Assembly (NCBI GenBank): GCA_041908765.1
Contig: JAYREU010000070.1
Location: 1-19,107 of the forward strand
DNA length: 19,107 nucleotides
Direction: 5' to 3'
Origin: CAYUST01 sp041908765
GTDB taxonomy: Bacteria > Patescibacteriota > Gracilibacteria > Absconditabacterales > Absconditicoccaceae
The translations under genes were made by a program, and so were the position numbers. Numbering within the stretch: position 1 is the stretch's first letter; each line of letters opens with the position of its first letter. This document shows, piece by piece, positions 8,394 through 17,522 of the stretch. The notes under the pieces were generated by a model. That model saw nothing but the letters and a program-made list of their open reading frames with translations. It was not told where the DNA came from and made no database searches.

Positions 8394-8421
8394 TTGCAAT
8401 CTAGTAAAAAAGGGATAAAAT
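8394..8421 (+). promoter_or_regulatory. Promoter of the 8449-9933 gene run
   Basis: TTGCAA (8394-8399), 16-nt spacer, TAAAAT (8416-8421). The same TTGCAA -35 occurs at 5807 and, on the minus strand, at 17462-17467, which suggests a preferred -35 in this genome. Transcription would start near 8428, 21 nt before the ATG. Confidence 0.45.
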
Positions 8422-8448
8422 AAGGTGTTTTATTTGCTACTGCTTGGC

Positions 8449-8895
8449 ATGTTTGCAAAATTTTCATTGCTTTTGTGAATGTTTGCAGCGTTTATGCTGG
8501 TATTGGGAGGACTTATTGCTTGCTACGGACTCATTGTTTCGCAGGCCCCTAATGTCAAAGACAAATTGGACGTTATCATTCCTTGGCAAGGAGCTATTGG
8601 AGCCATTCTGATTCTGCTAGGTTTGTGGGATATTACCGTGGGACTTGGAGGATTAATTACTTTATTCAAAGCAAGTACTTTTCGAGGTATGATGCAACTT
8701 TTGTTGACGCTCTCCAAATTTGTCTTGGGATTTACCTTGGGCTATGGTGTCGTTACGAAATTGATGACCAGTAAAGCACAAATGGATCCAGCTAAAATCA
8801 AAAGTATGTACGATATGCTTATTGTCGTACAAGTTCCCTTTGGGATTTTGGCTATCCTTCTTGGATTGTTCATCATCATCTTACAGATAATCTAG
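8449..8895 (+). CDS. Four-helix membrane protein of unknown function, 148 aa
   Basis: This is a hydrophobic protein with four likely membrane segments at about 7-27, 43-63, 73-93 and 120-145 and short loops. A charged loop, K-A-Q-M-D-P-A-K-I-K-S-M-Y, precedes the last helix. It has no catalytic motif that I can see and does not match a family I know. The single in-frame TGA (Gly10) lies two codons before another ATG at 8479, so a shorter start under standard reading would be 138 aa. The extended start is preferred because it sits directly after the predicted promoter and completes the first helix. The next gene begins 22 nt downstream. Confidence 0.65.
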
Positions 8896-8917
8896 CTTTA
8901 TACAGAATACTTATAAA

Positions 8918-9208
8918 ATGGAAAAAAATCACGAAGAAATGAAATGATGTTGTCACTGATCTATGTGTGGTGCAGGTTGTTGTCACGGACATCTCTGGAA
9001 ATGGATAGTTGGTATTCTCGTTGCTCTAGGTCTCATTTGGTTTGGCATGCACATTGGATACTCCAAAGCCATGTGGAGAGGAGGTAATGATGGCGGATGT
9101 GGCATGAGTAAATATTGGAACAAAGAAGGAAAAGGTGGATGCAAAGACGGTGGATGTCCTATGCAACCAGCAGTTGTAGAAAGTGATACTACTACTACGG
9201 GATCATAG
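8918..9208 (+). CDS. Cys/His-rich single-helix membrane protein, 96 aa
   Basis: The N-terminus carries a dense cluster, C11-C12-H-G-x2-C17-x3-C21-C22-H-G-H, followed by one membrane helix at about 27-46 and a Gly-rich tail with C61, C75 and C80 (G-G-C-K-D-G-G-C). TGA encodes Gly10 and Gly14 inside the cluster, so standard-code annotation would cut off half the cysteines. The layout suggests metal or cluster binding on both sides of the membrane, which is inference. It sits between the four-helix protein (22 nt before) and the TspO-like gene (2 nt after), so it is in the same operon. I know no named family for it. Confidence 0.7.
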
Positions 9209-9210
9209 TC

Positions 9211-9933
9211 ATGCGCTACCTTATTTTGATTGCGTTCTTTTTTATAGCTGGTATGTCCTATTTGTCACAAACTGGCTATTTTGGTGATAGTCAAATACAA
9301 GACATAACTAGCATTTCGTGATCAATAGCAACTCCTGCATGACGAACGTTTAGTATACGAGGACTCATTTATGTGTGACTGATAATTGCTATATTCTACC
9401 AGGTATCTTCCCATCAAGAACATATACGTAAAATAAGACCGTATCTTTTTGTTAATTTTGTTTGTCACGGTTTGTGGTATGCATTTTCTACTATTGATGG
9501 ATATATTTGGGTAAGCGCGATCTTGATCATCTTGATGTGGTTATCTCTTTTGCCTATCCATTCGCTTCTTTCCAAGAGAAAATATGAAAAATGGGAAAAT
9601 ATATGTCTTGCGATTCCCATTAGTATATACACCAGTTGGTTAACTATCGCAACACCTCTCAACATCGCTTGAGCAATAAGTGACCTGTGAGGCACACGAG
9701 CAGTTACCTCAGTTTGATGGGTATTACTGTGGATCAGTATAAGCTATGGAACGACTATCCGGATTACGCAACATACTAAACGCATAAGCTTTTTGGTAGT
9801 TACTATTTGGGCGTTGGCGGGGGTAATGGTAGCAAGAGAGTTTGATGCACCTATTATTTTCTGGACCGCAGGAGGACTTATGTTGCTGACACTCATCATC
9901 ATTGCTTACAACCGCAAGAGTTTACGTTGGTAA
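9211..9933 (+). CDS. TspO/MBR-like tryptophan-rich membrane protein, 240 aa
   Basis: The protein has seven or so membrane helices. Residues 42-55 read PAGWTFSIWGLIYV, the hallmark of TspO-like tryptophan-rich proteins. Gly44 is TGA and both Trp45 and Trp50 are CGA. Later, I-S-I-Y-T-S-W-L-T-I-A-T-P-L-N-I-A (137-153) matches the PFSIYLGWITVATIANI pattern of the longer relatives of TspO. TspO proteins bind porphyrins or other tetrapyrroles and act in stress sensing, but the role of the longer relatives is not established. Six TGA are read as Gly. It starts 2 nt after the Cys-rich gene, which suggests translational coupling and perhaps a shared cofactor- or metal-related role (inference). It ends at TAA before a pair of opposed hairpins. 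Confidence 0.8.
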
Positions 9934-9948
9934 GCCATTTTCATCTAC

Positions 9949-9973
9949 AAAAAAATCCTGCGTGATGCAGGAT
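9949..9973 (-). terminator. Terminator of the minus-strand double-CxxC gene
   Basis: ATCCTGC (9955-9961) and GCAGGAT (9967-9973) form a perfect 7-bp stem with a 5-nt loop. On the minus strand it is followed by seven T (complement of 9949-9955). It lies 24 nt past the stop of the 9998-10588 gene. Confidence 0.75.
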
Positions 9974-9979
9974 CCAAGC

Positions 9980-10002
9980 TCTGGATATTCCAGAATTTTA
10001 TT
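9980..10002 (+). terminator. Possible plus-strand terminator after the TspO-like gene
   Basis: TCTGGA (9980-9985) and TCCAGA (9989-9994) form a 6-bp stem with a 3-nt loop, followed by ATTTTATTT. It is weaker than the minus-strand hairpin beside it and overlaps the last codon of the convergent gene. Confidence 0.4.
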
Positions 10003-10588
10003 TGTACTGGTTTTCCCAGTACGTGTACTTATTCTGAGTGATTTTTCTCATGCAGTCATAAGTGCCAGTGTCAGTTAGATTAACTGCGATTGCCAAGAAA
10101 AGATCAAACTCTTGGTCCATGTGAGTAGGAAAACCAGAGGTCGAAAAAATATATCTTCCCAATCGTATTGCTCCTCCAAACTTCTTCTTATCAATGTCTT
10201 CGGTATCAAAGCTCGTTATAAGATTACCCTCCAAGACCCGGTACATTTTTTCAGTTGCAAAAAACATTTTTTCTGCCACTTTTTCTGCTGGAATATATCC
10301 AAGTTGGAGATATACAAATCGTCCTGTGGGTATATCGTATGCCAAAAAGATACATCCCTTGCGACCGTACAATCCGGCTTCATTTTTCTCGATGAAATAG
10401 TCTCCAAGTCGCTTTGCTTCGTTAGCAATCTCCTCAAGTTCTACATCATCATTGTATCTGAAATAGAATTTCTTTTCTCCGTTACATGCAGGGCATGTTT
10501 TTTCGTTTTGTTTGTACCCACGAAATAATGGTATAGTTCCCTTGCCATTACAAACACCACATACGACTGTTTTGCCAGTTTTTGCCAT
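9998..10588 (-). CDS. Unknown protein with DnaJ-like double CxxC zinc motif, 196 aa
   Basis: Two CxxC pairs near the N-terminus, C10-G-V-C13-N-G-K-G and C32-P-A-C35-N-G, resemble one zinc module of the DnaJ cysteine-rich region (CxxCxGxG). The rest is a mixed alpha/beta domain I do not recognise, with D-I-P-T-G-x-F-V-Y-L near 90 and F-G-G-A-I-x-L-G-R-Y-I-F near 145. It has 18 glycines and none uses TGA, while most neighbours use TGA for a fifth or more of their glycines. It has its own promoter and terminator, so it is a single-gene unit. It might be a recent arrival or a gene with distinct codon use. The function is unknown; protein quality control would be a guess from the zinc motif only. 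Confidence 0.75.
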   Translation of the reverse strand: MAKTGKTVVCGVCNGKGTIPLFRGYKQNEKTCPACNGEKKFYFRYNDDVELEEIANEAKRLGDYFIEKNEAGLYGRKGCIFLAYDIPTGRFVYLQLGYIPAEKVAEKMFFATEKMYRVLEGNLITSFDTEDIDKKKFGGAIRLGRYIFSTSGFPTHMDQEFDLFLAIAVNLTDTGTYDCMRKITQNKYTYWENQYK

Positions 10589-10622
10589 ATTTTCTAAATT
10601 TTTAATGATGACTAATGCATAG

Positions 10623-10650
10623 AATATACATATTTTATATATAAAGTCAA
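10623..10650 (-). promoter_or_regulatory. Promoter of the double-CxxC gene
   Basis: TTGACT (complement of 10645-10650) and TATATT (complement of 10623-10628) are 16 nt apart. The predicted start near 10616 gives a 28-nt AT-rich leader to the ATG at 10588. The whole gap 10589-10659 is strongly AT-rich. Confidence 0.45.
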
Positions 10651-10659
10651 TTGATGTAC

Positions 10660-11817
10660 TTATCTGGTGCTTTTGATCATAAAGCGTTTGCGGGTATAGT
10701 GCGGATTCATTTCCAAGAGAATGTGTTCAAAAAGTTTGTGATAGGTTGAGAAAATGATCGGGTGAGTTTTTTTGAGTTCGTAGTGTTGTGCATCCGAGAG
10801 TGCATGGAGCGCGTTTGCGACGTCCATCACGGTCATAGTAGGCTCAACGTTCAGAGCATTGACCATCTGAGGGTATAAGTTCTTAGCATTTCTATAGCCC
10901 ATTTCTTGCAAGAGGGTTTCATCAAAATAGCGTCTATGATGTTCTGCTGAGAGTTTTGAGGTCCTGACTACCGTGCTATGTTTTTCAGGAAGTGGCGGAA
11001 TCATATCTGCTAATTGTGCAAAGATTGATGGCTTGATACCAATGATTCACGCTTGGTGTAAACTGCGAAGTACAGGCGCATAGGGCTCTGTCCCATGAAG
11101 CAGGCTACTTGCAATGATCAGTGGTCTCCCCAGATGTAGTTTGAGATGCAAGAGTATACTCTCAATCGTTTTGACCATCAAATCAGCTTGAGAACGCGGT
11201 TTCTCAAATGGTTTATGTTGTCTTTGTGCAAAGTAACGTAAAAAATCCCTCATCAGTCACACATTGAGACGCTTGGGTAAATCAAGTATTTTTTTGGTAA
11301 TCTCAAGTGTCTGATCCACTGGTTGGACTGCTAAGCCCATACATGGGAAAAAAGCACGCATGAGATAGTCAGGATTGGCATAGGGTGATGTATCTAGGGC
11401 TTCTCCAATCTCTTCACGCACTGCTACTTTTTGTTGAGTAGTTTGCAATACGCCTGTCTGCTGTACGACTTGCGGTTTGGGGTATTTGATAGCGAGATAA
11501 AAATCTGCTACTGACATCAGTAACTCCCTCTCATCCATTGCTTCATTGAGATCGCAGCCATATTCACAAGCTTTATCTATATAGGGAGCAATTACTTCTT
11601 TCCAGGACTGCGCAATGAAGTTTGGTCAAACTAATTTGAGTGATTCTCGGTGGATATGCAGAGGGACTAATAGCTTATCTTCTCTCACCCTGATTCCATT
11701 CCCTCAGGAAGTGATCAGACGTAGAAACAGGTCTGCATGGGGCAGGAGCATTTCTTGTTCTTCGGCAGAAAGGAAGGTATCATGCACAAAAGCAGGTGTT
11801 GATGAAATAGGTCTCAT
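10660..11817 (-). CDS. Unknown protein, 385 aa
   Basis: I do not recognise this protein. It is soluble and largely helical, with no signal peptide or cysteine pattern. Four TGA (three lie at 11254-11256, 11044-11046 and 11701-11703) are read as Gly and join what would otherwise be four fragments. A Pro/Arg-containing middle (K-P-F-E-K-P-R-S-Q) and a His-rich part near the end (A-E-H-H-R-R-Y-F) can be seen. ATG 11817 is chosen because it lies 25 nt after the stop of the upstream gene. An ATG at 11886 would add 23 residues but overlap that gene by 44 nt. It is the last gene of the minus-strand series, after which 71 AT-rich nt hold the next promoter. No clear terminator is seen. Confidence 0.65.
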
Positions 11818-11842
11818 GATAATAGAGTAACTAGATAAATAT

Positions 11843-12784
11843 TTATTTTGTTTTGGTACCAACTTCGTTGATACGATTTTTGTCATTTCTCAATCTATAA
11901 TTATATGCTTTTGCGAGGATCTCGAAAATAGCAGACTGAGAAACAAATCACGACCTCTTCTGCAAATCTTCTAGGTACGGATTATCTGTGTCAAATTTCT
12001 TTTGCATGACACCAAAGTCAAATCATGGCTGTGAAATAAGGTTTCTACATGCTTGCAAGAATTTGGTAGTAGGATTTTTCTTGCCTTGCAATCTTTCATG
12101 TATCCACATAATTTTCTCAATCAATTGACGAAGCTTCAATTCCTTGGCCTTGGAGAAGGAGAGTTGACCTGCCATAAATACTTCTTTGAGATCTTGGCCA
12201 TACCCTTCTCATGCTCCGATCCATCCAATCACCAGATCTGTGGGAAGTTTATACTCATTGATGAATGCTTCAATTCTTCCGTATGTTTCTTTCGTTTCTG
12301 CATCATCAGACGTTGTCCCTGCTCAGAGATGGTCTTTTGAAGATCGGTTTTTACTCACCGCGTTGAGCGCAGTGACGTCAGCTCTCGTCGCATTGGGAAT
12401 CACTGCTACGAATGCGGGTAAAGCTACACCATGTTGCTCTTTGATCTCTTTGAGTGCTTCACTACGATGTTGCATATCAATCACCTTGGCAAGCTTGTTG
12501 ATCTGTCCTACTTGAAACTTATATCACTTAGTGAGAATGTTGTTCACAATTTTTTTAACGTGACTTTTGGTGATTCTTCTATTACCAGAGAGTGCTTGCA
12601 GGAGCTCATAATTGTAGGTCGCATAAATTTTGATATCTGTCTCGATAAATTCCTCTTGGAGTAATTGTTTGAGCGACTTCCCTGTTTCACCGATTACGTC
12701 ATTTCGTTTTTCAGAGTTTTGTTCTCCTGCAATATCCTCTATCTGTTTGAGGTATCTTTCTAAATCGTCTGGAGTAAATGCCAT
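11843..12784 (-). CDS. Unknown protein, 313 aa
   Basis: I do not recognise this gene. The protein is soluble, charged and helical. The N-terminal 85 residues (from M-A-F-T-P-D-D-L) are rich in Glu, Lys and Gln. The middle (G-V-A-L-P-A-F-V-A-V-I-P-N-A) is more hydrophobic but too short for a membrane anchor. Five TGA codons are needed for the full length, for instance in W-I-G-A-G-E-G-Y-G, where the second of the glycines is TGA. It starts 10 nt after a strong hairpin-plus-T-run that ends the previous transcript and seems to have its own promoter overlapping that hairpin. It stops at TAA 25 nt before the ATG of the next unknown gene, so the two are probably co-transcribed. Confidence 0.7.
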
Positions 12785-12794
12785 TGTTGTGCAC

Positions 12795-12827
12795 TAAAAA
12801 AATAAAGTGCATGATCTATATGCACTT
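12795..12827 (-). terminator. Terminator or attenuator ahead of the 11843-12784 gene
   Basis: AAGTGCAT (12805-12812) and ATGCACTT (12820-12827) form a perfect 8-bp stem with a 7-nt loop. On the minus strand TATTTTTTTA follows. It ends transcripts of the large fused gene and lies only 10 nt before the next start codon. A second perfect hairpin, TGTTGTAG/CTACAACA (12861-12881), lies just past the stop of the large gene but lacks a T run. Confidence 0.65.
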
Positions 12828-12842
12828 CATTGACTTTTACAA
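12815..12842 (-). promoter_or_regulatory. Promoter overlapping the terminator hairpin
   Basis: TTGTAA (complement of 12837-12842), 16 nt, TATAGA (complement of 12815-12820). The -10 lies across the loop and the upstream arm of the hairpin, so RNA begun here would lack the first arm and escape the terminator. Match quality is moderate. Confidence 0.3.
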
Positions 12843-12886
12843 TCGAATAGATGAAATATGTGTTGTAGGAAGACTACAACAAGGAG

Positions 12887-15800
12887 CTAGGGACCAGAAG
12901 TTCACACATCGTCCATAAATCTTGTACGATCAAAGACCTCATCGCCATAGACCGCTATTAGCTCTTTGAAAAGATCTTGTGCATGAGAAAGACGCCGCCA
13001 CACATACTTTTCATCAAACTGAGATGCTACTCGATCGGACTGCGCAGCTGCGACTTGTCCTCACCCATATCTTTCTGTAAATTTAATGCCCAAATATATC
13101 ATCTTCTCAGCTCTTTCTTGTTGGGTAAAGACAGGCCTTGCGAATATGTGATCATTACCTAGAGCATTCTGTGTATATATCAACTGATATCTCGTGCCAC
13201 TTGGCGTGACAACAAATCTCATTATCTTATTCATTGTAGGCTCGATATTGATCAACACATTATCTTTGGATTGATGTAGAACCTCATCTTCGAGATGTGA
13301 AAGATACCCGAAATATGGATCATGATACACATATCACAATTGGGTGAACAACTCATTATGCTCCATGAAAAATTTGTATCTTCCCAGATGTGTCTTCAAA
13401 TCATATGTATCCGAAGAAACTCAACTCACTATTTTAAGAATAGTTTGTGCAACTTTCTTTTGCTCTTCAGTAAATTCCTCAATGCGCATTTCTGGGGCAA
13501 GTGCTGCATCATTTTCTGTATTATTCATACCGTTGTGCCTAGCTCCAAATGTCTTCATAAACTCTTGCACCGCAGTTGGCACAAATTTGAGTTGGTCAGT
13601 CATAGCATACGGTAGTTCTCACTCTATACTCATACCCATGAGTTGCTCGAGATTCTTCTTGCACTCAGGAACCAAGAAATAATACAGCAGAGTCATACGG
13701 TAATCATCATCATTTTGTGCTTCAGTAATTTCGCTAGGAGAGAGGGTATTTGCTAGGAATAATTTCACAATCGTTTGTGACAAGAGTTTCTTTACCTCTA
13801 CTTTTAATTCTTTTTTACCTGGAGCACAGGTAGAAATCAAATAGTTACTAAGTTCATCTGAGATCCTCTCGCCATACTTTTGCTCGAAATAATCTTGTGC
13901 TACTATAGTCGCAGCGTCTTGAGTAAAAGGTATATAGTGTTGATTTATATAACTCACTGCCTGTTGATTTTTTATGATATCTCATCGGGATGAGCCTTGT
14001 ATTGACCATATTCATTTCCCTCGTTGATTTTCAATACCATGCGCTATCTCTGGTAAACATTGCTCAATTGCACGATGAGAGGTCGCAGAAGTAATCTCTA
14101 ATGCATGCATTTCATGATAATTTCCTCCAAAACTAAATACTCTCCCATCTACGCATCTATAAAAATTATTGAAGTAATTGAGCTGACCAGGAAGTGCAAA
14201 CTTATTATCTAAGTCCTTTATCTTTCCCATGAGCAATTGTTTAAACGCATTTTCATAATCAGCTAAATCCTGCCACGTTTGCAGTCTATAACCAAACTTC
14301 AAACACAATTCCTTCCTTGCATACAGATAGTCAAAACAGGAGTTATCATCTTTAATTTGGCGATAACGCCAGTCATTATCTGATCTTTGAAGCATCTCTC
14401 TCACCAATTCCTTTTTGAGTCCAAAGAGATTTTGCTGAGCATCTACTGCATAAAAGTAGGTATCAAGATAGTCAGTCAAACGGGTAGTCACCTGACTGAG
14501 TGACACTGTTTCACTTTGCTCAGCAGAAATAGCATGTTTCGCGAGAATTGCTTTCTCGTGTTGGGTCAGTCCTTCATACTGAGGTAAAAATGCAAACAAA
14601 AAGCGCTTTTGCATCTCATCATTTCCTGTTTCGTTCAAGTATGAAAAATCATACCCTTGCATATTGAGTCTGACTATCAAACCATTCAACACTTCACCCA
14701 GCTCTCTGAGCGGGTACTCGTATTTTTCGTATCTGTACATATTACGATGTGACTGCATATTCCTCTTTTCTGTTTCATTTGCAACTAACAACAAAAGGTC
14801 ATGTGTCAACTTACCCGCATACCCTCTTTTGAAATAGTCTTGCACTACCTTTTTACCATACGTGACGCGATAGGGAACATCATCGTTATAATCTTCATCA
14901 TCTCGTGCCATTCTCGCCACGAGTTGTTTGTCCTCAATACGGTACTCATTGTATCCTGTTGCCTGTCTTCGTTCGCCAATAGCAATATCATACTTTTGTC
15001 CATCAGAGGTAATATACTTACCAAGTTTCTTGAGTTTGTGATAGCGATTTTCTACTCATACCTTGGGAATACTTCCTGATGGTAGAGTATGCTCATATAT
15101 TTCACGATCATCCTGTGCCTTTCGTGTCTCGTGCATCTCTCCTTCATAGTCCTTGAGATGCGCATACAATTCTGCCTGCTCAATATCACTGCTTGTCGTG
15201 CTATACAATGGCCAAAAAAACTCATCCAAGAAGTGCACCATCGCTTCACGCTCACTATCTCCACGCAGGAAACCATCGAGATTATTACCTTGCGAAATAA
15301 GCAACCCCAACGTATTTTGGAGTTCATTATCATCAGGAAAAGCGAAATCACGATAACGAATATGAAGTATTTTGACCATCTCATTTGCCAGCCACTTCAC
15401 CCTTTCAAGCTTTTTCTCAGGTGTATCATACTCCGTCACAAACCTATCTTGATACCTATCCGCATTTTTGAATTGGATATTGTGCAAGATTTTCTCGTTT
15501 ATTTTTTGTTGGTGAGTATAGTTTTCAACTCACTTGTATGCACCGAGTGCTCCTCCTGCCAAAAGGGTTGTGATAAGAGCATGTTTTATCTTCTTTTTGT
15601 TCTTTATCAACATATGTTCAACTCATGATCTATTTTGTAGTACTAGCCAACCGACATCAGATCACAAAGCCGATGTTTTGAGCGACCAGCCATGCTCCTT
15701 GCACAAGCTAGTAAGTTGCTCTTGTGTATATCTTCTTGAAATGATTGCCCATAATGCTTGACCACCTGACAACCTCAGATCTAAGTTACCAATTTTCAAT

Positions 15801-16666
15801 TGTAGTTCTTCGTCTTTTTTGACTCTTGCTCCTATACGCATCGCTGGCACTTCTTCGTAGTGATCTGTATACTCCGCCACAAATTCAAGTTTTTCTGTGT
15901 CATATCCCAACTCTTGTAAACCGCTCATGATCCATCTTTTCACCGCCTCAGTACGGTACGCTTGCTCCAGACGTTGCACTTGCTCTCTATAATCTGGTGC
16001 ATTGCTCTCTGGAGCCAAGAAAAAACTCATCAGCAACATGTCCTTTGAAAAACCAGTTCCTATGCCTAGATTATCCAACAATTGTCCTGCTTCATATTTA
16101 GAAAAATTACCAAAACTCCCTCATTCAAACAACAAGAACTTCTGCTTCAATAAGCGAATTTGCTCTGTTTTGAGCCAATCTCAGATAATTGGATCGGATT
16201 TCATACCAAAGGTAGATTCCATACGTTCACCTGCTAGTTTGGTTGCTTGTGGACTGATATCAACGGGTACATAGGTCTTTTCCGCTAATTCTTGGCGTAC
16301 TTTTTCTGGTAAGTGCATCAAGTAATCAACTCACTTTTCACCATTTCACGGTCCGAGGTGCACTAGTTTCTTGACACGAGACTTGCGTAACTCATCTGCA
16401 ATGTAGGGAGCAAGTTGCAAAAATAGATCACGTTCCTGCTGACTAAATAAACCTGCATATGCAGGATCATGCACTGCATCAAGGTATAATGTCATACCAC
16501 TACGTGTAGCATCATGTTTGTACTCTCGTTCATAGAGCCATTTTCCATTACTTTTGCCTTCAGCCACATCAAGTGCATAATTATGTTTTTGTTGCAATGT
16601 TAAACCATTCTCCAGTATATCTTGGGATAATAATTCATGTAAATTTATTCAAAGATTACGTTTCAT
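12887..16666 (-). CDS. EgtD-like SAM methyltransferase fused to membrane segment and large unknown domain, 1259 aa
   Basis: One frame runs from ATG 16666 to TAG 12887-12889 with 16 in-frame TGA. Residues 1-347 match the EgtD-type (histidine-specific, Methyltransf_33) SAM methyltransferase family. The SAM loop is H-L-G105-P-G107-N-G-E-K (Gly107 = TGA), followed by Y-V-P-V-D-I-S at 132-138, F-E-G-G-S-F-G-N-F at 180-188 in place of FLGSTIGNF, and an ending S-R-R-Y-T and G-S-D-V-G-W-L-V-L. EgtD trimethylates histidine on the route to ergothioneine; the substrate here is unknown. After a linker with TGA at 15623-15625 comes M352, a Lys-rich stretch, a hydrophobic segment of about 362-378 and some 880 residues without a recognised domain. 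That order fits a cytosolic enzyme tied to an outside domain. Alternatively M352 starts a separate 908-aa protein. The start is 3 nt after the TrmB stop. Confidence 0.65.
15611..15625 (-). other. Junction with possible internal start (ATG 15613) and in-frame TGA
   Basis: The methyltransferase-like sequence ends at about residue 347 (Q-N-R-S). It is followed by TGA (15623-15625), three codons, and ATG at 15611-15613, which begins a typical signal-anchor: M-L-I-K-N-K-K-K-I-K-H then a hydrophobic run. No TAA or TAG separates the two parts. Under the standard code this would be read as a stop followed by a new start 9 nt later. With TGA=Gly it is a 12-nt linker in a fusion protein. Confidence 0.5.
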
Positions 16667-16669
16667 CAA

Positions 16670-17410
16670 TTACGATTGTTTCCATAAAACAGTGAAGAGA
16701 CTCAATAAACTTGTGTATAATCTGGCACTATGCACGATAAATCACGACATCTCATCTGCACTAAACAACGCGATGGCAATTTTATTGGGGCCGTAGAGAT
16801 TGATTTCTACGTCCATAGCAAAAGCATCGTCCTTGATAATCTTGCATTGTTTGAGGGTTTTTTTGTCATTGCCTACATATTTTTTGTTTTCGAGTGCAGG
16901 TCAGAGCAACACTTTAGCAGAAATTTTTGCCGCTATTCTGCGCGGGAGGAAGTCCTCGTACAGATAGCTCTCAAACGCTGGCGCTATCGTCTGCGTCCCC
17001 AAGAAAGCATAAATGGTGTTCTGACTCGTCAATAAATCTTCGTACAATGCTTTGAGTCCTGCGACTCACTCAAAATATTGAATCCTTGGTCTGTTGTCAT
17101 ATTGCTCTGCCAGTGCGGCAAATGCAGGCAGTTGTTGTTTGAATGACTCATATTTTTCTTCAAGTTTTTTGAATAGCATCTCTGGAGTAATTGCAAAAAA
17201 ATGAGTCACTCCTTTGTACTCGATGCTTTGCATGACCTGTTTTTCTTTCAGTTGCTGAAGAAGTGTATAGGTTGTCCCTCTATTGAGCCCCGCCTTCCTC
17301 GCGAGCGAACTTGCAGGCGATCTCCCCATTTGCAACGCCACCAAATAGACCTGAGCCTCCTTCTCAGACAATCCATACGCTTTGAGCACCTGTATCAACG
17401 TTTCGTCCAT
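16670..17410 (-). CDS. TrmB-family HTH transcriptional regulator, 246 aa
   Basis: TrmB-type regulators bind DNA through an N-terminal winged helix and often sense sugars with a C-terminal domain. Here residues 1-75 carry Y-G-L-S-E-K-E-A-Q-V-Y-L (TrmB signature at helix 1), then A-R-K-A-G-L-N-R-G-T-T-Y-T-L-L-Q-Q-L (recognition helix) and the wing. Residues 85-110 look coiled-coil. The C-terminal part contains I-Q-Y-F-E-G (Gly = TGA), a pattern common in TrmB relatives. Three TGA in total. ATG 17410 is preferred over GTG 17500 because a promoter lies between them. It ends 3 nt before the methyltransferase start, so the two are co-transcribed and the regulator may control its own operon through the palindromes at 17523-17559. 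The effector is unknown. Confidence 0.8.
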
Positions 17411-17438
17411 AGCAAACTCGCTAAAATAAAGCTCTCTA

Positions 17439-17467
17439 AGTATACGTTGAAAAGCTCTTTTTTGCAA
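17439..17467 (-). promoter_or_regulatory. Promoter of the TrmB-methyltransferase operon
   Basis: TTGCAA (complement of 17462-17467), 17-nt spacer and TATACT (complement of 17439-17444) predict a start near 17432, about 22 nt before ATG 17410. This supports that start codon. Confidence 0.5.
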
Positions 17468-17522
17468 AAAAATGGCTATTTTCTGTGCTTTTATTGTCAC
17501 TACACAACCATCATAAAATATA

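Noticed and set aside
10112..10528. 138-codon plus-strand frame
   Set aside because: Antisense to the double-CxxC gene, which has clear motifs, a promoter and a terminator on the minus strand.
15089..15628. 179-codon plus-strand frame
   Set aside because: Antisense shadow of the large fused gene. Its amino-acid make-up (many Cys, Leu and Ile without pattern) is typical of a reverse-strand reading.
16730..17035. 101-codon plus-strand frame
   Set aside because: It lies entirely antisense to the C-terminal half of the TrmB-family gene, has no family-like sequence and exists only because the real gene is open on the other strand.
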